Of a stretch of DNA of 64,000 bases, positions 1-8,631 are shown in pieces. Each line of letters opens with the position of its first letter. The first letter of the stretch is position 1. The position numbers and the translations under genes were made by a program. Below the pieces are notes generated by a model. It was not told where the DNA came from, did not search any database, and worked only from the letters and a program-made list of their open reading frames with translations. This stretch comes from Pseudalkalibacillus salsuginis (GTDB lineage: Bacteria; Bacillota; Bacilli; Bacillales; Fictibacillaceae): positions 744,001 through 808,000 of the forward strand of contig NZ_JAKJHW010000001.1 in assembly GCF_021646685.1 (NCBI RefSeq), in the 5' to 3' direction.

Positions 1-55
1 TTTGGATCAAAACCACGTTTGTTTTCCAGAACGGTGTGATTCAGACACTTATGGG

Positions 56-688
56 TCAGCCAATGATTTCATTCACACTATCTACAAGATAATCTTTGAA
101 GTGGTTCGGTACAATAATTTCTTCTGGTCCCCAATCCATCGTTTCTTTAAGGCGGAGAAACCTGTTTTCCTCAGATACAAGCTTAGCCCAAAACCCATCT
201 GCAAGCGCTAACCCTACGACTCTGCGTGTTTCCCAATCAATCACGATATCGATCACTTTACCTAGTGCCTCATCGTTATTTGTTTTGACCTTTTTTCCGA
301 TGATCGCTGAAGTGGCGATTGAATCGACAGGATCATGCAGCTGTTGATCAACCCCACCTACTTTCACATAATGCTCCGTCACCTCTATGACATTGTTGAA
401 AGAGACATACCGTGTTTCTTTGTCGTAACTTTTTAATATGGAATCTTCTCCTGTAATGGGAGGGGTATTCGCAGCAGTCTGCCCACCTGCACTATTGATG
501 ACATTATCCATTGATGTATCGATCCTGTTCTGGCCATCGTAGTTTTCAGGGTTCTTCTCGATAAAGAGAAGGTAATCTAAATTGTACGTTTTCTTGTTAA
601 GGAGCAAATCGTCCACTTTTGTTTTTGACTCTTCATTATCAGCCGTAATGATTTTATGATTCAGAATATCTTTACCGAATATAAGCAT
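56..688 (-). CDS. PRC-barrel domain protein
   Basis: A 210-residue soluble protein. Residues 1-110 and about 125-195 each look like a PRC-barrel module; the second reads GKKVKTNNDEALGKVIDIVID followed by RRVVGLAL, a typical PRC beta pattern. The stretch between them is polar and rich in N, T and G. There is no signal peptide or membrane segment. PRC-barrels occur in ribosome-maturation and metabolism proteins and as stand-alone stress proteins, so no reaction can be assigned. The ATG at 688 is preceded by an AAGGAG-type site, and the stop lies 55 bases from the window edge. Confidence 0.75.
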   Translation of the reverse strand: MLIFGKDILNHKIITADNEESKTKVDDLLLNKKTYNLDYLLFIEKNPENYDGQNRIDTSMDNVINSAGGQTAANTPPITGEDSILKSYDKETRYVSFNNVIEVTEHYVKVGGVDQQLHDPVDSIATSAIIGKKVKTNNDEALGKVIDIVIDWETRRVVGLALADGFWAKLVSEENRFLRLKETMDWGPEEIIVPNHFKDYLVDSVNEIIG

Positions 689-752
689 GTTAATTTCTCC
701 TTTTTTACAAGTATGTTCAGGTTAATACCCTTCTATAACGGGAATAAAACTC

Positions 753-1475
753 TCAATGACTTGGAGAATCTTTTTCAAGCATTTCAATCTCTTGTTGGGT
801 CAACGAGCGTGATTGTCCTGGTAAAAGAGACGGGTCCAATTTCACTGATCCCATTTGCAGTCTTTTTAAATAAAGGACTCTTTTACCAACAGCCTCGAAC
901 ATCCTTTTTACCTGGTGGAATTTTCCTTCTGTAATGACTAATTCAATTTCAGAATGGGTGCCGCTTGATAGTATGGCCAGTTCTGCAGGCTTTGTTATAT
1001 ATCCATCATCAAGCTCTACCCCTTTTTCAAACCTCCTACGATCCTTTTCCGTTACCCTTCCATCGATTTTGGCATAATACGTTTTCGGCACATGTTTTTT
1101 CGGAGCAAGCAGCCGGTGGGAAAGCTGGCCATCGTTCGTCAAAATCAACAAACCTTCAGTATCTCTATCCAGTCTCCCTACAGGAAATGGTTTATGGGAA
1201 ACAAATTCATCCCCCAGAAGATCAACGACCGTCTTATGAACCTTGTCCTCAGTAGCCGAAATGACTCCGGCCGGTTTATTCATCATGAGATACACATGTT
1301 TTACATAATGTACGACATCACCGCTGACAGTAATCGCATCCAACTCAGGTTCAACGTGAGATTTTCCATCCTTCACCATTGTACCATTCACTTTAACAAG
1401 ACCCTTCTTCAGGAGTTTTTTGACGTCTTTTCGACTCCCATAGTTCATATTTGCTAATAATTTATCAATTCTCAC
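753..1475 (-). CDS. RsuA/RluB-family 16S/23S rRNA pseudouridine synthase (YtzG-like)
   Basis: A 240-residue pseudouridine synthase that isomerises a uridine in rRNA. An S4 RNA-binding domain covers residues 1-60 (MRIDKLLANMNYGSRKDVKKLL). The catalytic domain follows, with the family motif GRLDRDTEGLLILTNDG near residues 100-116, whose Asp is the catalytic nucleophile, and the KTY and EGKFHQVKRMF motifs further on. Length is normal. The position beside the MurJ/YtgP gene matches B. subtilis ytzG-ytgP. Family membership is clear; the exact rRNA position modified is not visible. Confidence 0.9.
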   Translation of the reverse strand: MRIDKLLANMNYGSRKDVKKLLKKGLVKVNGTMVKDGKSHVEPELDAITVSGDVVHYVKHVYLMMNKPAGVISATEDKVHKTVVDLLGDEFVSHKPFPVGRLDRDTEGLLILTNDGQLSHRLLAPKKHVPKTYYAKIDGRVTEKDRRRFEKGVELDDGYITKPAELAILSSGTHSEIELVITEGKFHQVKRMFEAVGKRVLYLKRLQMGSVKLDPSLLPGQSRSLTQQEIEMLEKDSPSH

Positions 1476-1567
1476 GAAAAAACCCTCCTAACAACTGTAA
1501 AAATGTAGCTTATTTTTTCTATATAAGTGTATAATAAGGTAAAAATAGTCCAAAAGGAGGGGTACCT

Positions 1568-2011
1568 TTGAAACAATCAATCGGGTTGCTCGCTACAGGA
1601 AGAAAAAAATTGGACCATCCAGCACCTGTGCTTGAATTTTATACAAGTCCATTGTTCCAAAAATCTGTACAATATGCAAAAGAACATTACGATCGTTTTT
1701 ACTTTTATAATGCAAAAGACGGGCTTCTAGTACCTGATCAAAAATTAGAACCTTATGACTTATCCATCAAGACATTTTCAATTATGGAGAAAAAAGTCTG
1801 GGCCCGGAAGGTGATCGAAACGTTCATGCAGTATGAATCACAAGAGGATGTGCTCGTCTATCTTCATGGAGGAAAAGTATATCGTGACCATCTTGAACCG
1901 CAGCTTGAGCAGAAAGGGTATGAATATACCATTCCAATGAAGGGACTGGGAATCGGCCAACAGCTTGCATGGTTTGATGAACAGCTGGGCAGTTCGGATC
2001 CGGATAAATGA
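1568..2011 (+). CDS. DUF6884-like protein
   Basis: A 147-residue soluble protein starting MKQSIGLLATGRKKLDHPAP, with a strong AAAGGAGGGG ribosome site just upstream. The N-terminal pattern (short hydrophobic strand, then LDHPAPVLEFYTSPLFQKS) and the later YNAKDGLLVPDQ and YLHGGKVYRD stretches fit the DUF6884 family, which is sometimes found near DNA-modification genes. Function is unknown. It is monocistronic and convergent with the MurJ gene, with a short AGGCCT hairpin at 2045-2062 between them. Confidence 0.6.
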   Translation: MKQSIGLLATGRKKLDHPAPVLEFYTSPLFQKSVQYAKEHYDRFYFYNAKDGLLVPDQKLEPYDLSIKTFSIMEKKVWARKVIETFMQYESQEDVLVYLHGGKVYRDHLEPQLEQKGYEYTIPMKGLGIGQQLAWFDEQLGSSDPDK

Positions 2012-2058
2012 ATATCCGATAGTTTCAAGACAAAAAGAAGAAGGCCTTGAAAGTAGGC

Positions 2059-3699
2059 CTAATTTGAGCGTGCTTTTTTACGTTTGAACAAACGATCGAC
2101 CCGATCCCCGAATATGTGCTGGAACAGCCCAGAGAAGTAACTCATATACAAATAAACTCCTGCTCCTGCTAAAACACTTATCATCAATACGGATAAGGAA
2201 GTGAACGTACTGTTATAATTTGTACCTACGATCGCTTCTACTCCCCATTTGACAAGTATGACTGCAATGACCATCAGTCCGATGAACATTCCAATCAAAA
2301 TCGAGCGTTTATATACTGGTCTGAATTGATATTTTGCATATCGCTTGATAATTAATGCATTGATCACAATCGAAAGTAGATAGCCTAAGTTTGTCCCTAT
2401 GATCGCCCCAACAATACCGAAGTTTGCAATCAATATATAGTTCAAACTCAACTTCACAAATATGCCCATCAGTAAACTATAGACTGCAAAACGCTGTTTG
2501 TTGATTCCCTGGAGGATTGCAGCCGTCACCGTGAACAGTGCAAACACGATTGCTGTTGGTGCATACCACGAAAGGACCATGCCGCCGATCTCAATGTTTT
2601 TTGAAAACAATAACGAGTAAGCTGGCAATCCGAGCAAAGCCAGTCCAACACCTGCTGGAACAGTCAAGAATAAAACCATCTCGAATATTTTCGTGATTTG
2701 ACTTTGCAACACAGGAAAGTCTTTTTTTGTATACAGTGTCGTGATCAATGGAATGACTGTCAACGCCAGCCCAGTCGCTATGGAGACCGGAATCATGATC
2801 AATTTCTGGGAATAGGTCTGCAACACTGCATAAAACGATTCCGCAGTCGCCAGATCATAGCCAAATCCCCTTTGTAGGGCCTTATTGACCGTAACCATAT
2901 CGATCACTTGGTAGAGGGGTATCGCCAATCCAACCGCAACGAATGGAATCGCATACCGGATCAATTCCTTATACATTTTCGGTAACGAAATTTTGTGGTC
3001 CACACTATTTTTCAACAATTTATCCAAATGGGGCTTCCGTTTTTTCCAATACCATACCAGAACGATTAATGACGCCAGTGCCCCGATGAATGCAGCGAAA
3101 GTAGCAAAACCTACTGCTGTACTTACTTCCCCTCTGAATACGACCATGACTAAAAATGCACTGATCAGGATGAACCCGATCCTCACGACCTGCTCGATCA
3201 CCTGCGAAAGTCCTGTAGGGCCCATTGACTGGAATCCCTGGAAATATCCTCTGATCAAGCTCATGATCGGAACGATGATGAGCGCCGTAGAAACTAGCCG
3301 AATCACCATGGTCACGTCTTCCAACGAGTTTCCCCTGCCTGCTCCTTTGCTCACCAATATGCCCGCAATCCATTCGGCCAAGGAGAACAATAGGAGAAAA
3401 GCAAAGAATCCACTGATTGACATAACGATAAGACCAGACCTTAAAAGGCGTCTTCCGGTTACATAATCCCCTAAAGCGTTGTATTTCGATACGAATTTCG
3501 AGACAGCTAGCGGCAGCCCTAATGTCGAAATGCTCAAGAAGACGGTATAAGGCGTGTAAGCATAACTATATAGCGCCCCTCCGGATACTTCTTCCGTTTC
3601 GACTAACCATTCAAACGGGATGACAAAAATCAGTCCTAGAAATTTAGAAAAGAAAGTAGCCGCTGTAAGAATCAACGTGCCACGTATCAACTTTGACAT
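2059..3699 (-). CDS. murJ: MurJ-type lipid II flippase / polysaccharide biosynthesis membrane protein (YtgP-like)
   Basis: A polytopic membrane protein of about 546 residues in the MVF/MATE-like MOP superfamily, with roughly 14 hydrophobic segments. YtgP of B. subtilis is the MurJ-type flippase that moves lipid II across the membrane for peptidoglycan synthesis. The N-terminus SKLIRGTLILTAATFFSKFLG is characteristic of this group. The outermost possible start is a TTG at 3711, but the ATG at 3699 (MSKLIRG) matches family N-termini and lies 12 bases after GGGAG. The C-terminus is basic (RLFKRKKARSN). Close relatives include SpoVB, so the paralogue assignment rests on synteny with the RsuA-like gene and ytfP. 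Confidence 0.85.
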   Translation of the reverse strand: MSKLIRGTLILTAATFFSKFLGLIFVIPFEWLVETEEVSGGALYSYAYTPYTVFLSISTLGLPLAVSKFVSKYNALGDYVTGRRLLRSGLIVMSISGFFAFLLLFSLAEWIAGILVSKGAGRGNSLEDVTMVIRLVSTALIIVPIMSLIRGYFQGFQSMGPTGLSQVIEQVVRIGFILISAFLVMVVFRGEVSTAVGFATFAAFIGALASLIVLVWYWKKRKPHLDKLLKNSVDHKISLPKMYKELIRYAIPFVAVGLAIPLYQVIDMVTVNKALQRGFGYDLATAESFYAVLQTYSQKLIMIPVSIATGLALTVIPLITTLYTKKDFPVLQSQITKIFEMVLFLTVPAGVGLALLGLPAYSLLFSKNIEIGGMVLSWYAPTAIVFALFTVTAAILQGINKQRFAVYSLLMGIFVKLSLNYILIANFGIVGAIIGTNLGYLLSIVINALIIKRYAKYQFRPVYKRSILIGMFIGLMVIAVILVKWGVEAIVGTNYNSTFTSLSVLMISVLAGAGVYLYMSYFSGLFQHIFGDRVDRLFKRKKARSN

Positions 3700-3908
3700 A
3701 TAACGTTCCAACTCCCAAATGCCATTTCGTATAATCCCATGTATTTTACCATAGTATGATAGCTTTCGCTAAAGCTTTTCCTTTCCTTGAAGGAAGCGAT
3801 AAAGCACTTTCTTCAGTAAGAGTGCAACTAAGGCTCATACTCACCAAAGACTTGGCAGAACCATCTTTTTCTTTAACAGATTGTATAAAATTTTTTCAAT
3901 GAAGAAAT

Positions 3909-4075
3909 GTCTAGCTCCTACCCCGACCACTTTGGATCACTTCAGATCTCCTGCGGTGGCGATATACATTTAGGGTCGAAGTGTTACCCACGCAGAACCG
4001 AACTTGGTTTGGTTCGAGCCTCCACGTCGGACTTCCAGTGACCTTCGTGGTTGATCAGGGCGTTTGCGCTTTTCT
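3909..4075 (-). repeat. Interspersed element, copy A
   Basis: Reads on the minus strand from AGAAAAGCGCAAACGCCC (about 4075) to GGAGCTAGAC (about 3909). It contains the modules CCACGAAGGTCACTGGAAGT, GAACCAAACCAAGTTCGG and the CGCAGGAG..CTGAAGTGATCC core seen in the other copies (39103, 47043, 47160, 59153). It begins exactly at the stop codon of the neighbouring minus-strand gene. The rest of the 3712-3908 gap shows only a small AGCTTT..AAAGCT hairpin near 3762. Confidence 0.85.
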
Positions 4076-4461
4076 CAAGTAAGCGGTATTGGAGTGAACT
4101 CGACGTTTGGAAGCCATAATAGAAATGTGCCGTCGTCAACTTCCTCCAGTTTCGTTGAAGACACTACAATATGGAACAGGTCTTTTGCTTCTTCCTTTAG
4201 AAGGAGCCTCCCAGCATTTTCATTCTTGAAAAGGACGGCTCGTTCTTCACCGCTATTCAGTTTAAAACAGAAAATATGACCATCCATCTCCTTATCGTAT
4301 AACCAAATATAAGAGTAGCCTTTATTTTGTATTCGAACGAGTTGATCAATTTGTGGAATGAATAGCAATAATACATTTGTCCCCTTGAAAGAAGTCCATC
4401 CACCATCTTCTGGGATGTATGCTTCTGTGACAGATGGTTTGAATTGGTTTTCCACTTCCAA
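4075..4461 (-). CDS. Hypothetical protein
   Basis: A 128-residue soluble acidic protein with no recognised domain. It starts with TTG, preceded by GAAGGGGC at a suitable distance. Predicted content is mainly beta (LLLFIPQIDQLVRI, YSYIWLYDKE, HIFCFKL). The stop codon coincides with the first bases of interspersed element copy A, so the element may have inserted at the gene end. It is divergent from the ytfP-like gene. Confidence 0.55.
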   Translation of the reverse strand: MEVENQFKPSVTEAYIPEDGGWTSFKGTNVLLLFIPQIDQLVRIQNKGYSYIWLYDKEMDGHIFCFKLNSGEERAVLFKNENAGRLLLKEEAKDLFHIVVSSTKLEEVDDGTFLLWLPNVEFTPIPLT

Positions 4462-4548
4462 TAAGCCCCTTCCTTATTAATCAAGATTTTGAACACGGAA
4501 TATAATCATGGTATCTTACAGTGTAAGTAAAGAAAAGTAGGTGTACAT

Positions 4549-5805
4549 ATGGAATATGATGTCTTGATCATCGGCGGTGGCCCGTCAGGCTTGATGGCAG
4601 CTGTTGCGAGCGCTTCTAACGGTGCTTCCGTTTTACTGGTCGATAAAGGGAATAAATTAGGTAGAAAGCTTGCCATTTCCGGAGGTGGCCGCTGTAACGT
4701 AACGAACCGTCTGCCAATCGAAGAAATCATCAAGCATGTTCCTGGAAACGGAAAATTTCTCTATAGTGCCTTCCATATTTTCAACAATGAAGATATCATA
4801 GCCTTTTTTGAAGGGCTGGGCATCCGTTTGAAAGAGGAAGACCACGGCCGGATGTTTCCTGTTAACGATAAAGCACAGTCTGTCGTTGATGCTATGCTTA
4901 AGAAAATCAATGAGCTTGGAGTCGAGATCCGTACGAACACGGAAGTCAAAAAAGTGATTTATGAAGACCAGCAAGCAAAAGGAATCCAATTGAAAAACGG
5001 CGAAAAATTATATTCAAGGGCCGTGATCATTGCAGTCGGGGGAAAATCCGTTCCTCATACCGGTTCAACTGGAGATGGTTATGCATGGGCAAAGGATGCC
5101 GGACATACGATTACTCAGCTTTACCCTACAGAAGTCCCCCTTACCTCTGACGAAACATTCATAAAAGAGAAAACACTCCAGGGGTTGTCCCTGCGCGATG
5201 TCGCCCTAAGTGTTCTGAAACCGAATGGTAAGCCGATCATCACCCATCGGATGGATATGATTTTCACACACCTCGGGATCTCGGGCCCTGCAGCGCTCCG
5301 CTGTAGTCAGTTTGTCGTCAAAGCAATGAAGAAAAGCAATGAAGGCTATGTAACAATGAAAATCGACCTAATGCCAGACAAGAATACAGAAGAAATTTTC
5401 CAAGAATTATTGGCAATATTGAAGAATGATCCGAAAAAAGCGATTAAGAATTCGTTGAAAGGATGGATCCCAGAGCGGTACCTTCACTTTTTACTTGAGC
5501 AGTCAGATATCAGTTTAGATACGGTCTATACCCAACTGTCACACGCATCGTTACGTGATTTTGCCAACCTTGTCAAAGGATTCACCTTTAACGTAAATGG
5601 CACTCTTCCGATTGAAAAAGCCTTCGTCACAGGTGGCGGGATTTCTACGAAAGAAGTTGAACCAAAAACAATGCGTTCCAAATGCGTTCCTAATCTATAT
5701 TTCTGTGGAGAAATCCTTGATATTCACGGATACACAGGAGGTTACAATATTACTTGTGCATTTGTAACTGGCCATCTAGCTGGTACAAATGCAGCAAAAG
5801 ATTAA
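4549..5805 (+). CDS. ytfP: HI0933/YtfP-family FAD-dependent oxidoreductase
   Basis: A 418-residue flavoprotein. The N-terminal Rossmann motif [18 protein letters not shown] binds FAD. The family signature [14 protein letters not shown] follows near residue 45, and the C-terminal GGGISTKEV and [15 protein letters not shown] blocks complete the HI0933 fold. The substrate is not established for this family. It is followed 18 bases later by a GNAT gene, probably co-transcribed. Position near murJ/ytgP matches B. subtilis. Confidence 0.9.
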   Translation: MEYDVLIIGGGPSGLMAAVASASNGASVLLVDKGNKLGRKLAISGGGRCNVTNRLPIEEIIKHVPGNGKFLYSAFHIFNNEDIIAFFEGLGIRLKEEDHGRMFPVNDKAQSVVDAMLKKINELGVEIRTNTEVKKVIYEDQQAKGIQLKNGEKLYSRAVIIAVGGKSVPHTGSTGDGYAWAKDAGHTITQLYPTEVPLTSDETFIKEKTLQGLSLRDVALSVLKPNGKPIITHRMDMIFTHLGISGPAALRCSQFVVKAMKKSNEGYVTMKIDLMPDKNTEEIFQELLAILKNDPKKAIKNSLKGWIPERYLHFLLEQSDISLDTVYTQLSHASLRDFANLVKGFTFNVNGTLPIEKAFVTGGGISTKEVEPKTMRSKCVPNLYFCGEILDIHGYTGGYNITCAFVTGHLAGTNAAKD

Positions 5806-5823
5806 CCAAGAGGAGACGATAAA

Positions 5824-6276
5824 ATGGGGTACAAGTACAAAGACGATTACACTCTTGCCATGGATCGGAATGAGTTGGATATTCCGTACATCCATAAGTA
5901 TTTATGCGAAGATTCTTATTGGGCGAAAGGGATCGATTATGACACAGTGGAAAAGTCAATCCGAAACTCGCTTTGCGTCGGTCTGTTTTATAAAAGAAGC
6001 CAAATCGGCTTTGCAAGAGTAATAACCGACTACGCAACATTCGGTTATTTGGCTGACGTTTTCGTAGATGAACGCCATCGGGGTAAAGGCCTTTCCAAAT
6101 GGATGTTGACAGAAATCATGGCTCTTCCCGATTTCCAAAGGTTAAGGAGGATTATGCTGGCCACGGATGATGCACATGGTTTATATAAGAAGTTCGGTTT
6201 CGAAGTATACGACAACAATGACAAGAAGTTGATGGGAATCCGGCGAAAGGCTGAAGAAATGTACAACAGGGGTTGA
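5824..6276 (+). CDS. GNAT-family N-acetyltransferase
   Basis: A 150-residue acetyltransferase. The acetyl-CoA binding motif A is visible as VDERHRGKGLSKWMLTEIM (about residues 80-98, R/Q-x-x-G-x-G/A type), followed by the GLYKKFGFEVY motif typical of the C-terminal half. The substrate cannot be inferred. The ribosome site AAGAGGAG precedes the ATG, and the gene lies directly behind the ytfP-like gene. Its stop codon sits inside a hairpin shared with the convergent NUDIX gene. Confidence 0.85.
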   Translation: MGYKYKDDYTLAMDRNELDIPYIHKYLCEDSYWAKGIDYDTVEKSIRNSLCVGLFYKRSQIGFARVITDYATFGYLADVFVDERHRGKGLSKWMLTEIMALPDFQRLRRIMLATDDAHGLYKKFGFEVYDNNDKKLMGIRRKAEEMYNRG

Positions 6277-6294
6277 CTTTATCGAGTCAGCCCC
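6269..6294. terminator. Bidirectional hairpin between GNAT and NUDIX genes
   Basis: A perfect 10-bp stem, GGGGTTGACT / AGTCAGCCCC with a six-base loop. It overlaps the ends of both convergent genes and is followed on the plus strand by ATTTCTTTC. It probably serves both transcripts. Confidence 0.6.
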
Positions 6295-6755
6295 ATTTCT
6301 TTCACACGTTCCAAACGCCCATCACGGTAAATACAAAGGAAGTCACAAGGATCCTCATTTTCAAGCATTTCCGGAAGAAAGTATCGGATATTGCTGACGG
6401 CTCCTTGATTGTCCTCGTCCAGCACCCAGGCTAATTCTTTCCAATCCAGAATTCCTTCATCCATTTTTACAGGGGTCGGATTACCGTTTTTTTCTGTCAG
6501 ATATATGAAGAAAACATGCATTCCGCCGACTTCCTTACCGTTAACTTCCCATCTGACAATTCCTCCATATCTTGGGGAGGCAATACAATATCCTGTCTCC
6601 TCTTCAACCTCACGTATAACGCTTTGTTCAGGAGACTCGCCAGGCTCCAGCTTTCCGCCTACCCCATTCCACAAGCCTTTGTTCGGTGATTTATTCCGGT
6701 TAAGCATCAGTACTTCCTGGCCTTTTATCATAAAACAAATGCAATATCGAATCAT
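6279..6755 (-). CDS. NUDIX hydrolase, MutT/8-oxo-dGTP diphosphatase-like
   Basis: A 158-residue NUDIX enzyme. The NUDIX box runs GGKLEPGESPEQSVIREVEE followed by ETGY, around residues 33-56, with all metal-binding Glu residues present. The N-terminal sequence YCICFMIKGQEVLMLNR and WNGVGG resemble the 8-oxo-dGTPase/NTP pyrophosphohydrolase subgroup. The exact substrate is uncertain. It shares a terminator hairpin with the convergent GNAT gene. Confidence 0.85.
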   Translation of the reverse strand: MIRYCICFMIKGQEVLMLNRNKSPNKGLWNGVGGKLEPGESPEQSVIREVEEETGYCIASPRYGGIVRWEVNGKEVGGMHVFFIYLTEKNGNPTPVKMDEGILDWKELAWVLDEDNQGAVSNIRYFLPEMLENEDPCDFLCIYRDGRLERVKEMGLTR

Positions 6756-6803
6756 TTCCTCACACCTAAATACTTTTCTCCTAGTCTATCATTATTTCCA
6801 TAA

Positions 6804-6995
6804 TCACGCCCGGTAAAGGATCATCGCTGAAAAGCTATAGAGAGATTCGAAGTCATCCGTATCTTCATCAATTGCTACAGAGACCTGGTATTTGATATCG
6901 ATGAATTGGGATTCATGCAGATGTGATAGGAAATTATTGACCTCCTCTTCAAGATCTAGTTCATGTTGAGCTTCAAAGAGTTTGATCTGCAACAA
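6804..6995 (-). CDS. Cse60-like sporulation protein
   Basis: A 63-residue acidic protein beginning LQIKLFEAQHELDLEEEVNNFL, matching the short Cse60 family, which in B. subtilis is expressed in the mother cell under sigma-E. The start is one of two adjacent TTG codons after AGGGGGTG. The C-terminal half (YQVSVAIDEDTDDFESLYSFSAMILY) fits the family. Assignment is from recall of the family pattern. Confidence 0.65.
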   Translation of the reverse strand: MLQIKLFEAQHELDLEEEVNNFLSHLHESQFIDIKYQVSVAIDEDTDDFESLYSFSAMILYRA

Positions 6996-7079
6996 AAAAA
7001 CACCCCCTAAATCGTACGTTTATCACGTAAATTCACCTGGGAGTGCTGGAAATCCTTTGACGAAAGACTTCTATTTTTG

Positions 7080-7415
7080 TCAGGAAACCGTTACATAATA
7101 AATGAATTTATCCGTTTTCCGCTTTAGAATCCGAGCAGCCATTGCCGCTACGTATTTTGATTCCGCGATTACCACTATATCCCGGTCGCAAATTTCTCCT
7201 TCTTTCGTCGTCCTGGACAAATAGGATAAAGGAATGTTCTTCGTCATGAACGGAAATGGATTACGATGGGAGGATTGGTAATCACGTACATCAATCATGC
7301 AATATTCACTCTGGTCTGCAGCCTCCTGGTGAAATGCTTTCAATTTCAGATAAGGCAGTAGATAGGAGAAGAAGATGTAAACAACGAGCACAAACAGGAT
7401 GATTCCCCAAATCAT
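7080..7415 (-). CDS. Membrane-anchored rhodanese-like protein lacking the catalytic Cys
   Basis: A 111-residue protein with one N-terminal transmembrane helix (IILFVLVVYIFFSYLLPYL) and a rhodanese-like fold (MIDVRDYQSSHRNPFP, later RDIVVIAESKYVAAMAARIL). The active-site loop that normally begins with Cys reads AESKYVA, so sulfurtransferase activity is unlikely. It lies 27 bases downstream of an apparently active rhodanese gene on the same strand, suggesting an operon pair. Confidence 0.75.
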   Translation of the reverse strand: MIWGIILFVLVVYIFFSYLLPYLKLKAFHQEAADQSEYCMIDVRDYQSSHRNPFPFMTKNIPLSYLSRTTKEGEICDRDIVVIAESKYVAAMAARILKRKTDKFIYYVTVS

Positions 7416-7442
7416 CTCTCGGTTTCCCCTTTCTTTCTTATA

Positions 7443-7751
7443 TTATTTTGTTTGGCCATCCCATTCAAGCATTCCGCCGACCATATTTTTGACTATATAG
7501 CCTTGCTCTTGTAAAAAATATCCGGCATTTTCACTACGTCTTCCTGAACGGCAAACCATGATATGTTCTTCGTCTTTTTCAATCTCATTCAATCGATCTG
7601 GGATTTCCATCAAACGAATATGCTTTGCCTCTGGAATTTTCCCGGCTTCTACCTCTTCATTTTCACGAACATCTATAATGGAAATGTTCTTGCCTTCTTT
7701 CAACAGCTTTTCAACTTCAGCAGGCGTGATTGTTTTAAGTTCATTCTCCAT
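7443..7751 (-). CDS. Rhodanese-like sulfurtransferase (YtwF-like)
   Basis: A single-domain rhodanese of about 102 residues. The strand IIDVRENEEVEAGKIPEAKHI and the active-site loop MVCRSGRRSE carry the persulfide-forming Cys. The upstream TTG at 7781 would add ten residues; the ATG at 7751 has an AAAGGGTG site and matches family length. The partner substrate is unknown. It precedes the membrane-anchored inactive rhodanese. Confidence 0.85.
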   Translation of the reverse strand: MENELKTITPAEVEKLLKEGKNISIIDVRENEEVEAGKIPEAKHIRLMEIPDRLNEIEKDEEHIMVCRSGRRSENAGYFLQEQGYIVKNMVGGMLEWDGQTK

Positions 7752-7858
7752 GGTCGACACCCTTTCATTATCTATAGTCAATCATGTTCCTTTTTAATTG
7801 TTTCCGTCATTTATTTTACGAAGTTCACTAACAAAAGTAAAGAAATTGATTTAGTAGC

Positions 7859-7956
7859 GGTTTAACGATGAAGTTACGAGGGTTAACGACGAAATGGAGC
7901 CGTTTAACGACGAAGTCACGAGGTTTAACGACGAAATGTGGCAGTAACGACGAACT
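7859..7956. repeat. Short tandem repeat, ~21-bp period
   Basis: Five head-to-tail degenerate units of the form GTTTAACGACGAARTNACGAG (21 bases), in an intergenic region downstream of two genes. Alternate units differ in the second half, giving a weaker 42-bp period. Confidence 0.75.
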
Positions 7957-7959
7957 GCC

Positions 7960-7997
7960 AAAAAAGGACCAGCCATTATGTATGGCATCGGTCCTTT
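7960..7997 (-). terminator. Intrinsic terminator of the thioesterase gene
   Basis: On the minus strand, AAAGGACCGATGCCATA..TGGCTGGTCCTTTTTT forms a strong stem followed by a T run, just after the stop codon. Confidence 0.8.
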
Positions 7998-8002
7998 AAA
8001 AT

Positions 8003-8476
8003 TCAACGGATCATCGAGCGCTTTTTGCGATTTTCTTTCCGTGCGGGTGCTGTGTCGAATAACCTTTTTTCTTCTGGGGTTTCAGGGATGACCTTTGGAA
8101 CAGGGACCGGCTTCCCTGAGGAGTCCATAGCGACCATCGTCAGAAAAGATTCAGTCGTCAACGTTTTTTCATCAGTCAATAGGTTGGAAGAGAACACTTT
8201 CACGTAAACTTCCATAGATGTCCTTCCGGTAGCCGTGACAAAGGCTTCAAGCCCTAAAGCATTGCCAACTTTAGCTGATGACAAGAAATCTACTGAATCA
8301 ATCGAGGCTGTTACAACTACACTGTTCGAATGCTTCATCGCTGACAGTGCGGCGATTTCATCAATATACGATAAAACGATACCACCGAAGATCGTTTGCA
8401 AATGGTTTGTGTCTGGTGGTAAAACCAGCTTGGTTTGGATAATTCGTGAACGCCCTACTGGATATGCTTGTTCCAT
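8003..8476 (-). CDS. Acyl-CoA thioesterase, hotdog fold (YkhA/BACH-like)
   Basis: A 157-residue hotdog thioesterase. The block LPPDTNHLQTIFGGIVLSYID, followed by EIAALSAMKHS, is the signature of the cytosolic acyl-CoA hydrolase family (N-x-x-x-T/I-F-G-G). The basic C-terminal tail RKENRKKRSMIR is typical of bacillar members. The start ATG has GGAGGGG upstream. It is preceded by a terminator hairpin that ends the cobalamin-riboswitch transcript, so it probably has its own promoter or depends on read-through. Confidence 0.85.
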   Translation of the reverse strand: MEQAYPVGRSRIIQTKLVLPPDTNHLQTIFGGIVLSYIDEIAALSAMKHSNSVVVTASIDSVDFLSSAKVGNALGLEAFVTATGRTSMEVYVKVFSSNLLTDEKTLTTESFLTMVAMDSSGKPVPVPKVIPETPEEKRLFDTAPARKENRKKRSMIR

Positions 8477-8497
8477 ATTTTTCCCCTCCGATTTATT

Positions 8498-8531
8498 AAA
8501 AAATAAAAAACATCCTCAATATGAAGATGCC
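8498..8531 (-). terminator. Terminator after the riboswitch-controlled 18-codon ORF
   Basis: Minus strand GCATCTTC-ATATT-GAGGATG followed by TTTTTTATTTTTT. It lies five bases past the stop of the 18-codon ORF and upstream of the thioesterase gene. Confidence 0.8.
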
Positions 8532-8535
8532 CAGG

Positions 8536-8592
8536 CTAAAATCGAAGCGGTCCATAACCGAATACGTTATGAGTTTCCGATCGTTTTTGCAT
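8536..8592 (-). CDS. 18-residue ORF behind a cobalamin riboswitch (gene remnant or leader peptide)
   Basis: Starting at an ATG 4 bases after GGAGGGTG, it encodes MQKRSETHNVFGYGPLRF and stops. The ribosome site can pair with TTCCTA 8 bases upstream, which is the usual layout for translational control by the preceding B12 aptamer. A full gene is expected here (B12 uptake or synthesis, metE or similar), so this may be what is left after an internal deletion, or a genuine short peptide. Confidence 0.45.
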   Translation of the reverse strand: MQKRSETHNVFGYGPLRF

Positions 8593-8631
8593 GTAACACC
8601 CTCCTATCACCCGTAGGAATTCCTGTGTCCT

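Noticed and set aside
2993-3466. A 157-codon ORF antisense to the murJ-like gene
   Set aside because: Low-complexity hydrophobic text mirroring membrane codons on the other strand; no ribosome site.
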